Shown here: positions 11,885 to 23,644 of the stretch, in pieces
Layout of the letters: each line of letters starts with the position of its first letter
Numbering within the stretch: the stretch's first letter is position 1
Origin: Homarus americanus
Lineage: Eukaryota; Arthropoda; Malacostraca; Decapoda; Nephropidae
Assembly (NCBI RefSeq): GCF_018991925.1
Contig: NW_024744357.1
Location: forward strand, 2,792,046-2,856,045
Reading direction: 5' to 3'
DNA length: 64,000 nt
Notes under the pieces: generated by a model
The model's input: the letters and a program-made list of their open reading frames with translations, nothing else
What the model was told of the DNA's origin: nothing
Database searches by the model: none
Made by a program: the position numbers and the translations under genes

Positions 11885-12110
11885 TATTATTGTCTGGTAC
11901 GTGTGTCCGATTGGTTGAATATTAGGCAAGCGAACAGACCTGAGTTCGCTCCTCGGGCAGGGTGAAACTATGGGCAAGTTTCTTTACGCCATTTGCCTCT
12001 GTCTACCCCGCAGTAATTGGGAACCTGGATATTAATCGATTTGCGGATCGTATTACAGGGTAATGGTTAGCCAGTGCAGTTGGCAAGTTGTCCGGTCTTC
12101 TCGGACTATT
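11885..12110 (+). mobile_element. tRNA-derived SINE-like element (diverged)
   Basis: A pol III-type head is visible. The segment near 11912-11935 could be an A-box, though poor. GAGTTCGCTCC at 11942-11952 is a B-box-like motif (consensus GGTTCGANTCC). It is followed by a body with GCAGTAATTGGGAACCTGGATATTAATCGA broken here into two parts: GCAGTAATTGGGAACCTGG and then ATATTAATCGA. This body resembles a widespread invertebrate SINE body of the type AGTAAATxGGTACCTGG-x-TTAGTCGA, as I recall it. The 3' end is uncertain; a C/G-rich segment continues to about 12235. Confidence 0.45.
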
Positions 12111-12786
12111 CCTTGACACCGGGTCATGCATCTCGTAAGGGTGTGGTTGTTGTGTTGGAGTTAGCTTCTACACCTTAAACAAATTCACGCCTAGGTGGCC
12201 CTTGGGCCGGCCATCCTCGTTACACGAGGGACAACCATTATATAGATGAGAAAAGTTACCCATCGATCGGGCAAGACGTAATGCAAGATTCGGTTCATGA
12301 GATATCCGGCTCTCTCTCTCTCTCTCTCTCTCACCGGATGTTATTTTAACTCAGTGCTTCCCTTATCTCTCACCCTTCTCACTTTTTCACCCTCACCCTC
12401 CCTCTAGTTTTTATCCTCGATATTTTTAGCTTAACTTTCGTCGAAGAAGGGTTTATAAATCTGCGTTACGGTTTATGTTGTAAGTCAATCTCTATTTCCA
12501 TGATGGGTTAAGTCATTTACATTTACCAGTGAACACCCAGGTGGCTAGGAGGGGCAGGGCAGTGTGTGGTTATACTGAACACATTAATACTGGCGTTAAG
12601 GTCTGTGTACACCTGTCAGTATGTTCATGTATAGACTTTGTTGGGTATAAGAGTGTTGTATGTGTAATAAAAACAATAATGGAGAAGGATCCTGCTGGGT
12701 GTACAGGACCAATAGAGGGTAAGTGAAGGACGTTACTGAGTTATAGATAAAGTTTGAGTACTGTTTTTGTTTGTGTTAAATCTACG

Positions 12787-12822
<36 letters not shown>

Positions 12823-13168
12823 TAGGTGAGTTACCCGGCGCCTTTCGGGGGAAGTAAGTACAGGAGAGAGTGTACGGCCATCAACCTAGACCAGCCGCAC
12901 CTCCCTACCAAACTTTACTTCACCATCTTCAAAACTGTGGAAATACTTTAAATGTATAATAGGTACAATACACTTAGCTGCTATAATTAAGTTACTTTAA
13001 GTTTCCTGATAAGAATATAACTTTAAAACAACTTGAATAATTCGCTCGTGAAAACAAATTTACAATAGTTTTTGAAATCAATTTACTTTATGACCATACT
13101 TGAAGACATGGAGCCCTTACCACCTACTCCCAGGGCTGCAGTTGTGTGTTTATTTTGGTGTTAAAGCT
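12111..13168. other. No gene seen; (TC)n at 12310-12332 and (CA)n at 12788-12822
   Basis: A 23-base (TC)n at 12310 is flanked by ATCCGG on the left and CCGGAT on the right, so the microsatellite sits in the loop of a short inverted repeat. A (CA)17 lies at 12788-12822. The open frame at 12529-12726 (65 codons) has no recognised domain. Confidence 0.6.
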
Positions 13169-13169
13169 G

Positions 13170-13200
<31 letters not shown>
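13169..13200. repeat. (CT)n microsatellite
   Basis: About 32 bases of CT directly left of the 19-bp minisatellite. Confidence 0.96.
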
Positions 13201-13203
<3 letters not shown>

Positions 13204-13204
13204 G

Positions 13205-13640
13205 AACATCACACGCCTCTAAAGTACCACACGCTCCCCAGAAGTACCACACGCTCCTGAAGTACCACACGCCCTACCACACGCCCCAGGCTCACACGCT
13301 CCCTGAAGTACACACGCCCCTGAAGTACCACACGCCCCTCCCTGAAGTACCACACGCTCCCTGAAGTACCACACGCCCCTGAAGTACCACACGCTCCCCC
13401 GAAGTACCACACGCCCCTGAAGTACCACACACTCCCTGAAGTACCACACGCCCCTGAAGCACCACACACGCTCCCTGAAGTACCACACGCTCCCTACCAC
13501 ACGCTCCCTCCCAGAAGTACCACACGCTCCCTGAAATACCACACACTCCCTGAAGTACCACACGCTCCCTGAAGTACCACACGCTCCCTGAAGTACCACA
13601 CGCTCCCTGAAGTACCACACGCTCCCTGGAGTACCACACG
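13205..13640. repeat. Minisatellite, 19-bp unit, about 22 copies
   Basis: The unit is CTGAAGTACCACACGCTCC, with variants ending in CCC, ATACC or a deleted CTGAAG. Copies from 13550 to 13640 are nearly identical and the left half is more irregular. The stop-free minus-strand frames (Val/Tyr/Phe/Arg-rich) are artefacts. Confidence 0.95.
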
Positions 13641-13970
13641 TTTCATAAGACAGGATCTAGGAGCATCTGGGGCAGTCTTTCAGGCCGTTTCCGTTATCCT
13701 GCCCAGCACCCGACCAGCCGTTCTCTCTCACCTCTTTAGTGTAGTGGTCTAGGGCCCAGTAGGCGGTGTTCATGATATAGTCACACTGCTGAGAAGCCCA
13801 ACACAATTACCGCCATCCAGTTGTTTACTTAATAAATGATCATCGTGGCCGTGATTTGTCTTCTTTTATTTTTATTTTCAACTACAATTCCTTGGTAGTG
13901 TAAAGAAGTGGGTCAGAAGGGGTAGAAACGATCAGTCTAACCACTGCGATGCCAATAAAACCACCAGTAA

Positions 13971-14002
<32 letters not shown>

Positions 14003-15249
14003 AGAGAGAGAGAGAGTCGTGGACAAATAACCTTACCTACCCCCCCCTCCCCCCCCAAAAGTAATTCTCTCTCTCCTAAGATAAATTTCCACAACACAAA
14101 ATAGTATTAACATAACAGGTCTCCTCCCACGCCCACCTAACATATATTAAGGATTCTCGGTCATCAACAAAGTCTCTCAATCGGAAACGAGTGTAAATTT
14201 TTTGTTTCGTTTCTTAACCCATAATTTTTTTTCGCTTTTCGTTGGCCATATATTACCCTCAGAGCAGGACACCTCACGTTGACTATATGGCATGATAAGT
14301 GAACGGGGGAGGGGGGGGGACTGATAATATAATAACTTAGATAAATAAAGGAAATCATTTTAGATGTCCAAAATTACGTGATGTTTGACTTAAGTTATGT
14401 AATTTATTCAGGTATATTCATGAGGGCAGTTGCTGATGACAGATAACATATAGAGGCGTTCATGAGTGACTTATCGGAGGTCATACTGATGTTAACTGAT
14501 GTAAGTCGTCTGTTGGCTGACTGTCTGGCTGACGACCACATCTGTCAGTAAGATTTATAAAGGAAGAAACAGAAGAAACACAACAGGATATCATTAAACT
14601 TTACCTTCTCCCACCTAAAGCTTCACCTATCACAGTCACCTGCAGTCACCTTTCACTTTCAGCCTCACCTGCTGTCACCTGAAGATTCTCATGTACTGTA
14701 ACAACACGGCTTCACTTGACCCTATGACCTATAGCTTCACCTTCTATAACTCTCACTCAACACTTTAATATTGAACTGTCAACTAATACTGTCACCTTGT
14801 ACTGTAAATATTGTTGTCATCTGTAACTGTTAATGATTAGTACCTGTTACCTGTTACTGTCATCTAATTAGGTTAGGTTAGGTTTCATTAAGGGTACATT
14901 AGGTCAGGTTAGGTTAGATGACGGAGAAAGTGACTGACGCCGTTGACCGTGTAAAAAAAAACACAAATCATTTTTCCTCCTTAACTCTATGGTGAGGAGG
15001 AGAACTGTGTACCTCATCCACGTTTCTCCAACAGTCTCGGGTACTGTGAGAGATGAACTACTTCGCCCTTTGTTTATGTTCTGTATGTATTGTATGTTGT
15101 ATTGTCAAAGTAAGAGAGAGAAAAAAACCCTGCAATTGTTTGTAAATGAGGCAGAAAGTCAGATGAGCAACCCGGGACTTGGGTCACAATTTTTGTAATG
15201 CCAATGGCGTCAAGGGAAGAATTTTTGGGGGTGATGTGTCTTGAGGTAA
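13641..15249. other. No gene seen; simple repeats and weak TTAGG traces
   Basis: (GT)n at 13971-13998 is followed by (GA)n at 14002-14015. Two homopolymer-rich patches occur: C-rich at 14040-14058 and G-rich at 14303-14320. At 14869-14918 there are short TTAGG repeats (ATTAGGTTAGGTTAGG and AGGTCAGGTTAGGTTAG) separated by 20 bases. CACCT words are frequent at 14600-14700. There is no coding support. Confidence 0.55.
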
Positions 15250-15284
15250 CTAACAGACTGACAGACAGACAGACAGACCGACAG

Positions 15285-15338
<54 letters not shown>
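15250..15338. repeat. (GACA)n-(GATA)n-(GA)n compound microsatellite
   Basis: Tandem GACA units pass into GATA at about 15287 and then into pure GA from 15306 to 15337. Point mutation of a tetranucleotide followed by slippage would give this order. Confidence 0.96.
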
Positions 15339-15339
<1 letters not shown>

Positions 15340-15660
15340 TTGTGTGTTTTAACAAGAAAATATAACTAATAATAACGATGAAAATAATATGAATAAAGAA
15401 AAAAAAAGTTATTTCATAAGATAAGAATTGGGAGAAAAAATATTGAATATTAATTAATCCATTGACGAACTATATGTGGATAAAACGATACATTCTGAAG
15501 TGATGGCAGTTAACGGAGACATCTTCAGAGACAGTTCAATGAGGTCGCTGATTGGCCAAGAGGAGCTTTATAGTTATCCAATAAGGTGACTTCTCTTGAC
15601 GCCATTCTACAGTCGATAAAAAATCCATCTCGTTCAGAATTTCTTTTGTACGAACCTTCA

Positions 15661-15662
<2 letters not shown>

Positions 15663-15719
<57 letters not shown>
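15663..15719. repeat. (TC)n microsatellite
   Basis: 57 bases of uninterrupted TC. Confidence 0.97.
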
Positions 15720-15720
<1 letters not shown>

Positions 15721-15899
15721 CACCAGCCTCGGGTATATATTAGCAATCAGAACGTGCATTTAAGTGTGTCTATCTCAGATATTATGTAGGAGTTTGTGTC
15801 TGGAGGCGGTCTGTCTGTCTCGTAACTCATGTTAAGTCAGGTCAAACATAAGGGACCCACTAATCATCTATCCTACATCTAACTCGAATGCTTTCAAAA

Positions 15900-17088
<1,189 letters not shown>

Positions 17089-17095
17089 GGAAAAT

Positions 17096-17248
17096 GTGTA
17101 ACTAGAGATTTCATGTAATCCCTGAAAATTTGAGGAATTTCATGAAATCGCTGCAGCCATCAGGGATTACATGAAGTTGCTGAATTTTTCTGGGATTTGG
17201 TGAAATCATTCAAAGTTATGTCCAGTGATTACACGAAATCGCTGGACA
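17096..17248. mobile_element. MITE-like palindromic repeat, copy 1
   Basis: It starts GTGTAACTAGAGATTTCATG and contains a perfect 15-base inverted repeat: TCATGTAATCCCTGA at 17111-17125 and its complement at 17160-17174. Several more ATTTCATGAAAT/GGGATTAC words follow. Copy 2 lies at 19429-19572 with the same start and the same core words. No transposase is visible. The DNA transposon superfamily is not set. Confidence 0.55.
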
Positions 17249-18103
17249 GGTTTATATCATGTATAGAAAATATTCCATCAATTGATGTAATATACTGTAT
17301 ACAGTATTTCATTTTATTCTAAAACTGAAAGATAATATTCCATGGTTCAGTTAAAAACATCCCTAAATACATGTGTAGCAACTGATGACGCCATAAAATA
17401 TATTTCGTTTTAAGCTAAAATTCAATAAAAAAATTCTCCTTTCAGTTAAAAGTGTTCAGCTATTTATTTTGCTACGCTAGACTACTGTGGGAACGACTGG
17501 TGCATTAACCACGCTCTTGAAGCAGTTACATCTGTTTGTTTGGTATCACCTGGACCCCGCACGGTTACACCTTAAAAACCCTTGGCCTCCAGAACTAGAC
17601 TGCATAACTGCCTCACGTAATCCAACAGTCTGGCTACAGTTTACATCGGCCTCTTGTAGTAGACGCCGAGGACATACAGCACATCCAACAGATTACGAGA
17701 ATGTTTTGTTTTAGAATGCCATTTTTTACAGCAATTGTGTACGAGTTGTTTCATCACGATCAACAATCAAATGGACTTATCTTTCCCTTAGTTATCTCTG
17801 CCTTTACTTGAGATTCTGGGGAGGGAAGGGAGTGAGCTTTTGGCAGGTACTGTGTCATTAGAGTTGATAAAGGCGTTTGACAACACAAGAGAGCAGGGGC
17901 GTGGCTTTCTCACCACCAGTAACACTAAACTGGGTTGTTACTTGATCACTTCCACCTTTCGCTACTACAGTTATTAAAAATTATTAATTGATGAAAAATC
18001 AAGAACGAATTGTTGAATAAAATATGACTTGTTCACCCTGTAATATGTTTATTAGAGTTGTGAAAATCAATGTGCAGGTATTGGGGTGTAGTGGCAATGG
18101 CGT
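17249..18103. other. No gene seen
   Basis: AT-rich to 17450. An open frame at 17487-17714 (75 codons, plus) has no recognised domain. Confidence 0.5.
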
Positions 18104-18450
18104 TTGGCCACTGCTTCACACCCAGCTCAGTATGGACGCAAAAGAACATCGATTGGCGAGTCCCAGGGAATTATTGGTTTGCCCGCGGCTGGCTACAACT
18201 TGTCAAAAATTGCAAGGGAGGTTGGGGTCATCGTCAGACGTTGGTTAACCCGCTGGGAGGAGTCTGGGAACTTGGGAAACTGGCCGCGGTGCTTTGCTGG
18301 CATTTGATATATTATATGAAAACTAATTTTGGGTATGGAAGTAAACAAAACATTTTTGAACTCTTAATCATATACATTTTAATCTTAAGCAGGATAGACC
18401 ACGATTGGCAGGCGAGGAGGACAGTGGGCAGACTATTGAGATTCTGTGAC
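18104..18450 (+). mobile_element. Tc1/mariner-type transposase N-terminal fragment with an internal AT-rich insertion
   Basis: The frame from 18104 contains IIGLPAAGYNLSKIAREVGV followed by RRWLTRWEESGN. This is the paired helix-turn-helix pattern of Tc1/mariner-family DNA-binding domains (IIGLxxAGxSxxxIAxxxGV...RWxxxGN). The next expected block, a G-R-P-R-L linker followed by an acidic stretch, appears only from 18393 (RPRLAGEED), after about 100 bases of AT-rich DNA between 18290 and 18391. No DDE catalytic domain follows; a stop occurs near 18449. The binding domain would recognise the terminal inverted repeats. Motif order is seen; family is by known pattern; the inserted segment could be a second insertion or an intron. 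The fragment cannot be functional. Confidence 0.55.
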
Positions 18451-19428
18451 CTGTGTTGGTAAATAGTCAAAATATATGTGATTTCTATCCTGGTATTCAA
18501 TATTTCTCCTCATAACAACATTATTATAAATATCTAATTCCCGTTCTTTAAAATCTGAACAACATCCTGGAAAAATGATAAATAAAGAATGGGCGTTATG
18601 TTATAATATTCATAAAATAAGGGTCTTCATCTTTCAAGCATGTAAACCTGAGATAATATAGTGGAAAAAGAACTTCCATTCATCCTTCCCTTGATTCCCT
18701 TCTTTCGCGAATTTCCCTGTTTTCTTCAATGACCCCCAACAAACGGCCCTCCCCCAAGTGGACCTCCCCCCCCCCCTCCACCCACGTGACGTATCGTGCA
18801 AACTGGACCCGGCCAGGAGCAGGAGTTAGGTGATGGAGTGGATGGTTACTTTTGACCATGACAGTACTTACTTGGCGAGAAGGTAGTATTCATGCCGGCT
18901 CTTGGAAGCAGTGTTTGCAGCCGCTGTTTTGACTTCTTGAATCGTTACGAAATATTAATCTTTAGGTACCAACACTTTTTTGTATCCTCTAATAAACCAG
19001 TCAAGGTTTGTAGTCACAATACCGTATAAATAATCACAATAGCTGGTTTAATATTGTCTGACACCAAAATATAGATTATTTCAGTTCGACAGATAATTTT
19101 ACTCGGCAGTGCGCACACAGTCATTGATATTAACACGAGAGATTCTTCTACGTCAGTATTAATAATCTCCCTATGGGTCACGAATACTAACCTTGATAGG
19201 CAAAGTTTACAGCGCGGGCGAGAATCGACTGTGAGGGAGTAGCCCCCGGCTGTTGGGTCTCACTTCACCTACACTGAACCACGCCCTCCTTGTTAACACA
19301 ACTACTGGCTCTCATTTATAAATCAGCTTGTTCCTTTGTCTGTCTGTAATCTATTTATAATTCTCCTCAAATTCGTTGTTTCATTTCGTCAACATTACAC
19401 ACAATTACTAATATGCAGGAAGAGAAAT
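18451..19428. other. No gene seen; C11 run at 18766-18776
   Basis: AT-rich, then a C-rich patch at 18730-18790 with an 11-base C run and CACGTGACGT at 18784-18793. No coding segment is supported. Confidence 0.5.
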
Positions 19429-19572
19429 CGTGTAACAAGATTCTCTAAAATCCAGTGAAATCACAAAATCCCTGAAAAATTCAGTAATTTCATATAATCC
19501 CGGGTGGTTGCAGGGATTACAAGAAATTCGTAAATTTTTCAAGGTTTGCATGAAATCCTTAGTTACTACACG
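19429..19572. mobile_element. MITE-like palindromic repeat, copy 2
   Basis: It begins CGTGTAACAAGATT and ends TTAGTTACTACACG, so the ends are imperfect inverted repeats (CGTGTA...TACACG). The middle shares AATCCCTGAAAA(A)TT and CAGGGATTACA(A/T)GAA with copy 1. A (GA)18 tract starts ten bases after its right end. Confidence 0.6.
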
Positions 19573-19580
19573 CTTTCTTT

Positions 19581-19581
<1 letters not shown>

Positions 19582-19617
<36 letters not shown>
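19582..19617. repeat. (GA)n microsatellite
   Basis: About 36 bases of GA directly right of MITE-like copy 2. Confidence 0.97.
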
Positions 19618-19620
<3 letters not shown>

Positions 19621-20454
19621 AAACTGGCAGAAGGTTAATTGGAATGTAATATCCATACACAGTTGAACAAACCTATTGACTTTGACTTTAGTCTCGGTCA
19701 CCGGGGTCAGCTGATGTCTCCGTACATCCAAGTCTCGCCTTTATCGTCCTGCCTGAACAGAAGTGTGGCAGCAACATTGTTCCAACTCTCTAACTCGCAC
19801 TGTGATACATTATGAACACCAAGTGAAAGAACTTATTTTTCTCCCCGTCTTTGTGAAGGAGTCAATGCTTCGTCATCTGCTGGCATTTACCCAATCATTG
19901 TTTAATTACATGAGCTGTTTCCTCTGGACGAAAACCTTAAGAAGACTGACTTTCTCTCTCAACATTATTCTCACTCTGCCTTGTGTACAGATCTATATTA
20001 AACTCTTTAACTATTTTACAATGAGATCTTTGTTTTGTTCCATCTTCTCCGGCAGAAATGATAACATAAGTTTCTGCTTGGACTTTCTATTGTCATTAAT
20101 TTTAGTAATATAAGACAATGTTTTCCACGTAATGAGTTATGTTGCTTCACAAAGTTCAGGGTATTAAATTTTCTTAATAATATTCGAAATTTTTAATTTT
20201 CCATAATAGGATTTTGTTAGTTTCAGATATATTTTATGGCTTTTATTTATAGTTTGATTCCCTGCAGATGAACTGACAATTTTCTCAATATATTTACTTA
20301 CATCTTTGATAAATTTGTCAGATTTTCAATTATATCCACATCTGTGAGTACACTCGGTGTGTTCCTCAACTAACTCCTAAACTGGGCTGAACTCATTCTC
20401 ATGTCTATATTATTTGAAAGTTCTCTCTTCTTTATATGACGGGGCTGCCTCATG
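19618..20454. other. No gene seen
   Basis: An open frame at 19763-20113 (116 codons, plus) is Leu/Phe-rich, without any motif I recognise. It could be chance in AT-rich DNA. The rest is AT-rich. Confidence 0.45.
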
Positions 20455-21335
20455 GATTACATGCAGAATAATCAACTCTGCAGCAACAATCAGCAAGGCT
20501 TTATCAGTGACAGATCCACTGGTCTCCAACTGCTCTAAGTTCTGGATGTAGGGACGGCAGTGACAGACCAGGAAGAGGCATTAGATGTGACGAAGAGGAA
20601 TTTCAGGAAGGTATCTCAGTAGGATCTCTCCTCACTTCTACAGTATTTGATAAATTCAGTACTTCTGGTATTACTGAAGAAACGCACCGATTAAGTGACT
20701 TCCCTCAGTGAAATGTGTTAGTGCCGACACCCCTCTTCATACACGTCAATTGTTTACCAAATAGTGTGTCCTCTGAAGTGTACATCTTTACCGTCTGATA
20801 AAAACCAGCAACATCTTCAAATGGATAAAAAAAACCGTGGGACAAATGTTTACTCTGTTGCCAGCCATATGAATGTTAGGTGATATGTATTGGCTGGACA
20901 TGGGAGGGAAGACATAGAATGTCATTCACTCACCTTGATGCTGAACTTAGTGTGATTCAGCATAACCACGAGATGAAAGACATCCACACAATCGAGAATC
21001 TTCATAGGAGAAGGACGGAATTGATCCCCGAGATATGAAACTTGCCTTATAAAGACTCTCTGAGAAGGTGAAGATGGGTCGCATGATATGTGAAATACTA
21101 TGCAGACCTACAAAGTGATGCCAGGACACCCATGACCAGCACTGACACCACATGATGGCAACGCCAACAGTTTGACGTTGTCAACACACGTCTACAGACC
21201 AACATGAGGCAAAACGACTCACTGTGTCTTGTGGAGGTATGTAACAACTTACTGTACTTGACCAGTTGGTCACTGAAGTTCGACATTTTTTGGACAAAGT
21301 GTAGATCAAGATATGATCAACTGCAGAATCGCGAA
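20455..21335 (+). mobile_element. Non-LTR retrotransposon (CR1/jockey-like) RT relic
   Basis: Fragments of a non-LTR RT occur in order over 0.9 kb, scattered through several frames. Near 20475-20530 is NNQLCSNNQQGFISDRST (usual QHGFxxxRST block). Near 20640-20690 is FDKFSTSGIT (usual KLxxYGI block). At 20700-20790 is DFPQ-stop-NVLVPTPLFIHVNCLP followed by NSVSSEVYIF, which follows the PQGSVLGPLLFxIYINDLPxSVSSEVxIFADD signature closely. Near 20905-20940 is GHGREDIE. A final block ends near 21290. The FADD catalytic aspartates are lost: IF is followed by TV and a stop. QG has become Q-stop. There are many stops and shifts, so the copy is old and dead. It lies 0.5 kb left of the 26-bp satellite. 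Confidence 0.72.
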
Positions 21336-21875
21336 TATATTGTTTAGTCACAAGCTGGCAACTGTTATCTCAAGTAACGCTAGCGAAGCAACTCAGGAGC
21401 TGCATGTATATACTGGCGCACAGATTTCGTTCAGAATATTGCTAAGTGAATGAAGTAGTAAAGGAGTATCGTTGATTCAAAGGTTATATTCACCTTTAAA
21501 TTACTGGCGTCCATCAGTGACCGCTGGGATTATTAAACTGGATGAATCGAGTTACACCAGGCAGTGTGTTTTATACTGGATATCACAATTTAAATTTCAT
21601 TTCATTTACCATTGGAACTTACCTGATTTTCACTCTGATACGTTAACAAACACTTGTTATCCAATTTATGGCGTTGAAATACTCCAGAATGACCTTCTAA
21701 AATCGTATATTTATTCATCAGGACAACTACCTGAATTAGCCATAATCCGTACAGTACCTGCTGTATATATTAAGGTAACTCGCTCCAAAGAGTATCATGT
21801 CAGACAATACGACACAAGGGACGGAGCATCTATGACTGTATTTATTCACACTAATTAAACATGCACATACATATA
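21336..21875. other. No gene seen; left flank of the satellite
   Basis: An open frame at 21472-21858 (128 codons, plus) ends just before the satellite. I find no recognisable domain in it. Its composition does not exclude an old coding fragment. Confidence 0.4.
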
Positions 21876-21953
21876 GTGTAGGTATACAATAAACACAGTC
21901 AGTGCAGGTATACAATGAACACAGTCAGTGCAGGTATACAATGAACATAGGCA

Positions 21954-22421
21954 GTGTGGGTATACACTGAATACAGTCAGTGCAGGTATACAATGAACAT
22001 AGACAGTGCAGGTATACAATGAACATAGACAGTGTGGGTATACACTGAATACAGTCAGTGCAGGTATACAATGAACATAGACAGTGCAGGTATACAATGA
22101 ACATAGACAGTGTGGGTATACACTGAATACAGTCAGTGCAGGTATACAATGAACATAGACAGTGCAGGTATACAATGAACATAGACAGTGTGGGTATACA
22201 CTGAATACAGTCAGTGCAGGTATACAATGAACATAGACAGTGCAGGTATACAATGAACATAGACAGTGTGGGTATACACTGAATACAGTCAGTGCAGGTA
22301 TACAATGAACATAGACAGTGCAGGTATACAATGAACATAGACAGTGTGGGTATACACTGAATACAGTCAGTGCAGGTATACAATGAACATAGACAGTGCA
22401 GGTATACAATGAACATAGACA
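21954..22421. repeat. 78-bp trimer higher-order repeat inside the satellite, six copies
   Basis: A distinctive monomer, GTGTGGGTATACACTGAATA, occurs at 21954, 22032, 22110, 22188, 22266 and 22344, exactly 78 bases apart. Each is followed by two type A monomers. Confidence 0.93.
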
Positions 22422-23644
22422 GTGCAGGTATACAATGAAGACATAGATGATGCAGGGCATACAATGAACACAGTCAGTGCGGGTATACAATAATTTTTCA
22501 AGACAATTATTGGGTATACACAATGAACATAGGCAGTGCAGGTATACAATGAACACAGTCAGTGCAGGTATACAATGAACATAGACAGTGTGGGTATACA
22601 ATGAACATAGGCAGTGCAGGTATACAATGAACACAGTCAGTGCAGGTATACAATGAACATAGACAGTGCAGGTATACAATAAACACAGTCAGTGCAGGTA
22701 TACAATGAACATAGACAGTGCAGGTATACAATGAACATAGACAGTGTGGGTATACACTGAATACAGTCAGTGCAGGTATACAATGAACATAGACAGTGCA
22801 GGTATACAATGAACATAGACAGTGTGGGTATACACTGAATACAGTCAATTGGGTATACAATGAACATAGACAGTGCTGCGGTGTACAATAGACACAGTCA
22901 ATGCAGGTATACAATGAACATAGACAGTGCAGGTATGCAATGAACACAAGACAGTGCGGAGTATACAATGAACATAAGACAGTGCGGGTATACAATGAAC
23001 ACAGTCAGTGCGGGTAGCAATGAACATAGACGGTGTGGGTATACAATGAACATAGGCAGTGCGGGTATGCAATGAACTGGTCAGTGCAGGTATGCAATGA
23101 ACATAGACAGTGCAGGTATGCAATAAACACAGTCAGTGCGGGTATGCACAATGAACATAGACAGTGTGGGTATACAATGAAAGAACATGGAAGCAGGTAA
23201 GGTATACAGTAGACACAGTCAATTACAGGTATACAATGAACATAGACGGTGCGGGTATACAATATAGACACAGTCAGTGCGAATTTATACAATGAACATA
23301 GACAGTGCAGGTATACAATGAACATAGACAGTGCAGGTATACAATGAACATAGACAGTGCAGGTATACAATGAACACAGTCAGTGCAGGTATACAATGAA
23401 CACAGTCAGTGCAGGTATACAATGAACATAGACAGTGCAGGAATACAATGAACACAGTCAGTGCAGGTATACAATGAACACAGACAGTGCAGGTATACAA
23501 TGAACATAGACAGTGCAGGTATACAATGAACATAGACAGCGCAGGTATACAATGAACACAGTCAGTGCAGGTATACAATGAACATAGACAGTGCAGGTAT
23601 ACAATGAACATAGACAGTGCAGGTATACAATGAACACAGACAGT

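Noticed and set aside
12710..12730. Consensus donor AGG|GTAAGTG at the end of a 65-codon open frame
   Set aside because: Isolated donor match with no coding similarity or acceptor partner; such matches are expected by chance in 64 kb.
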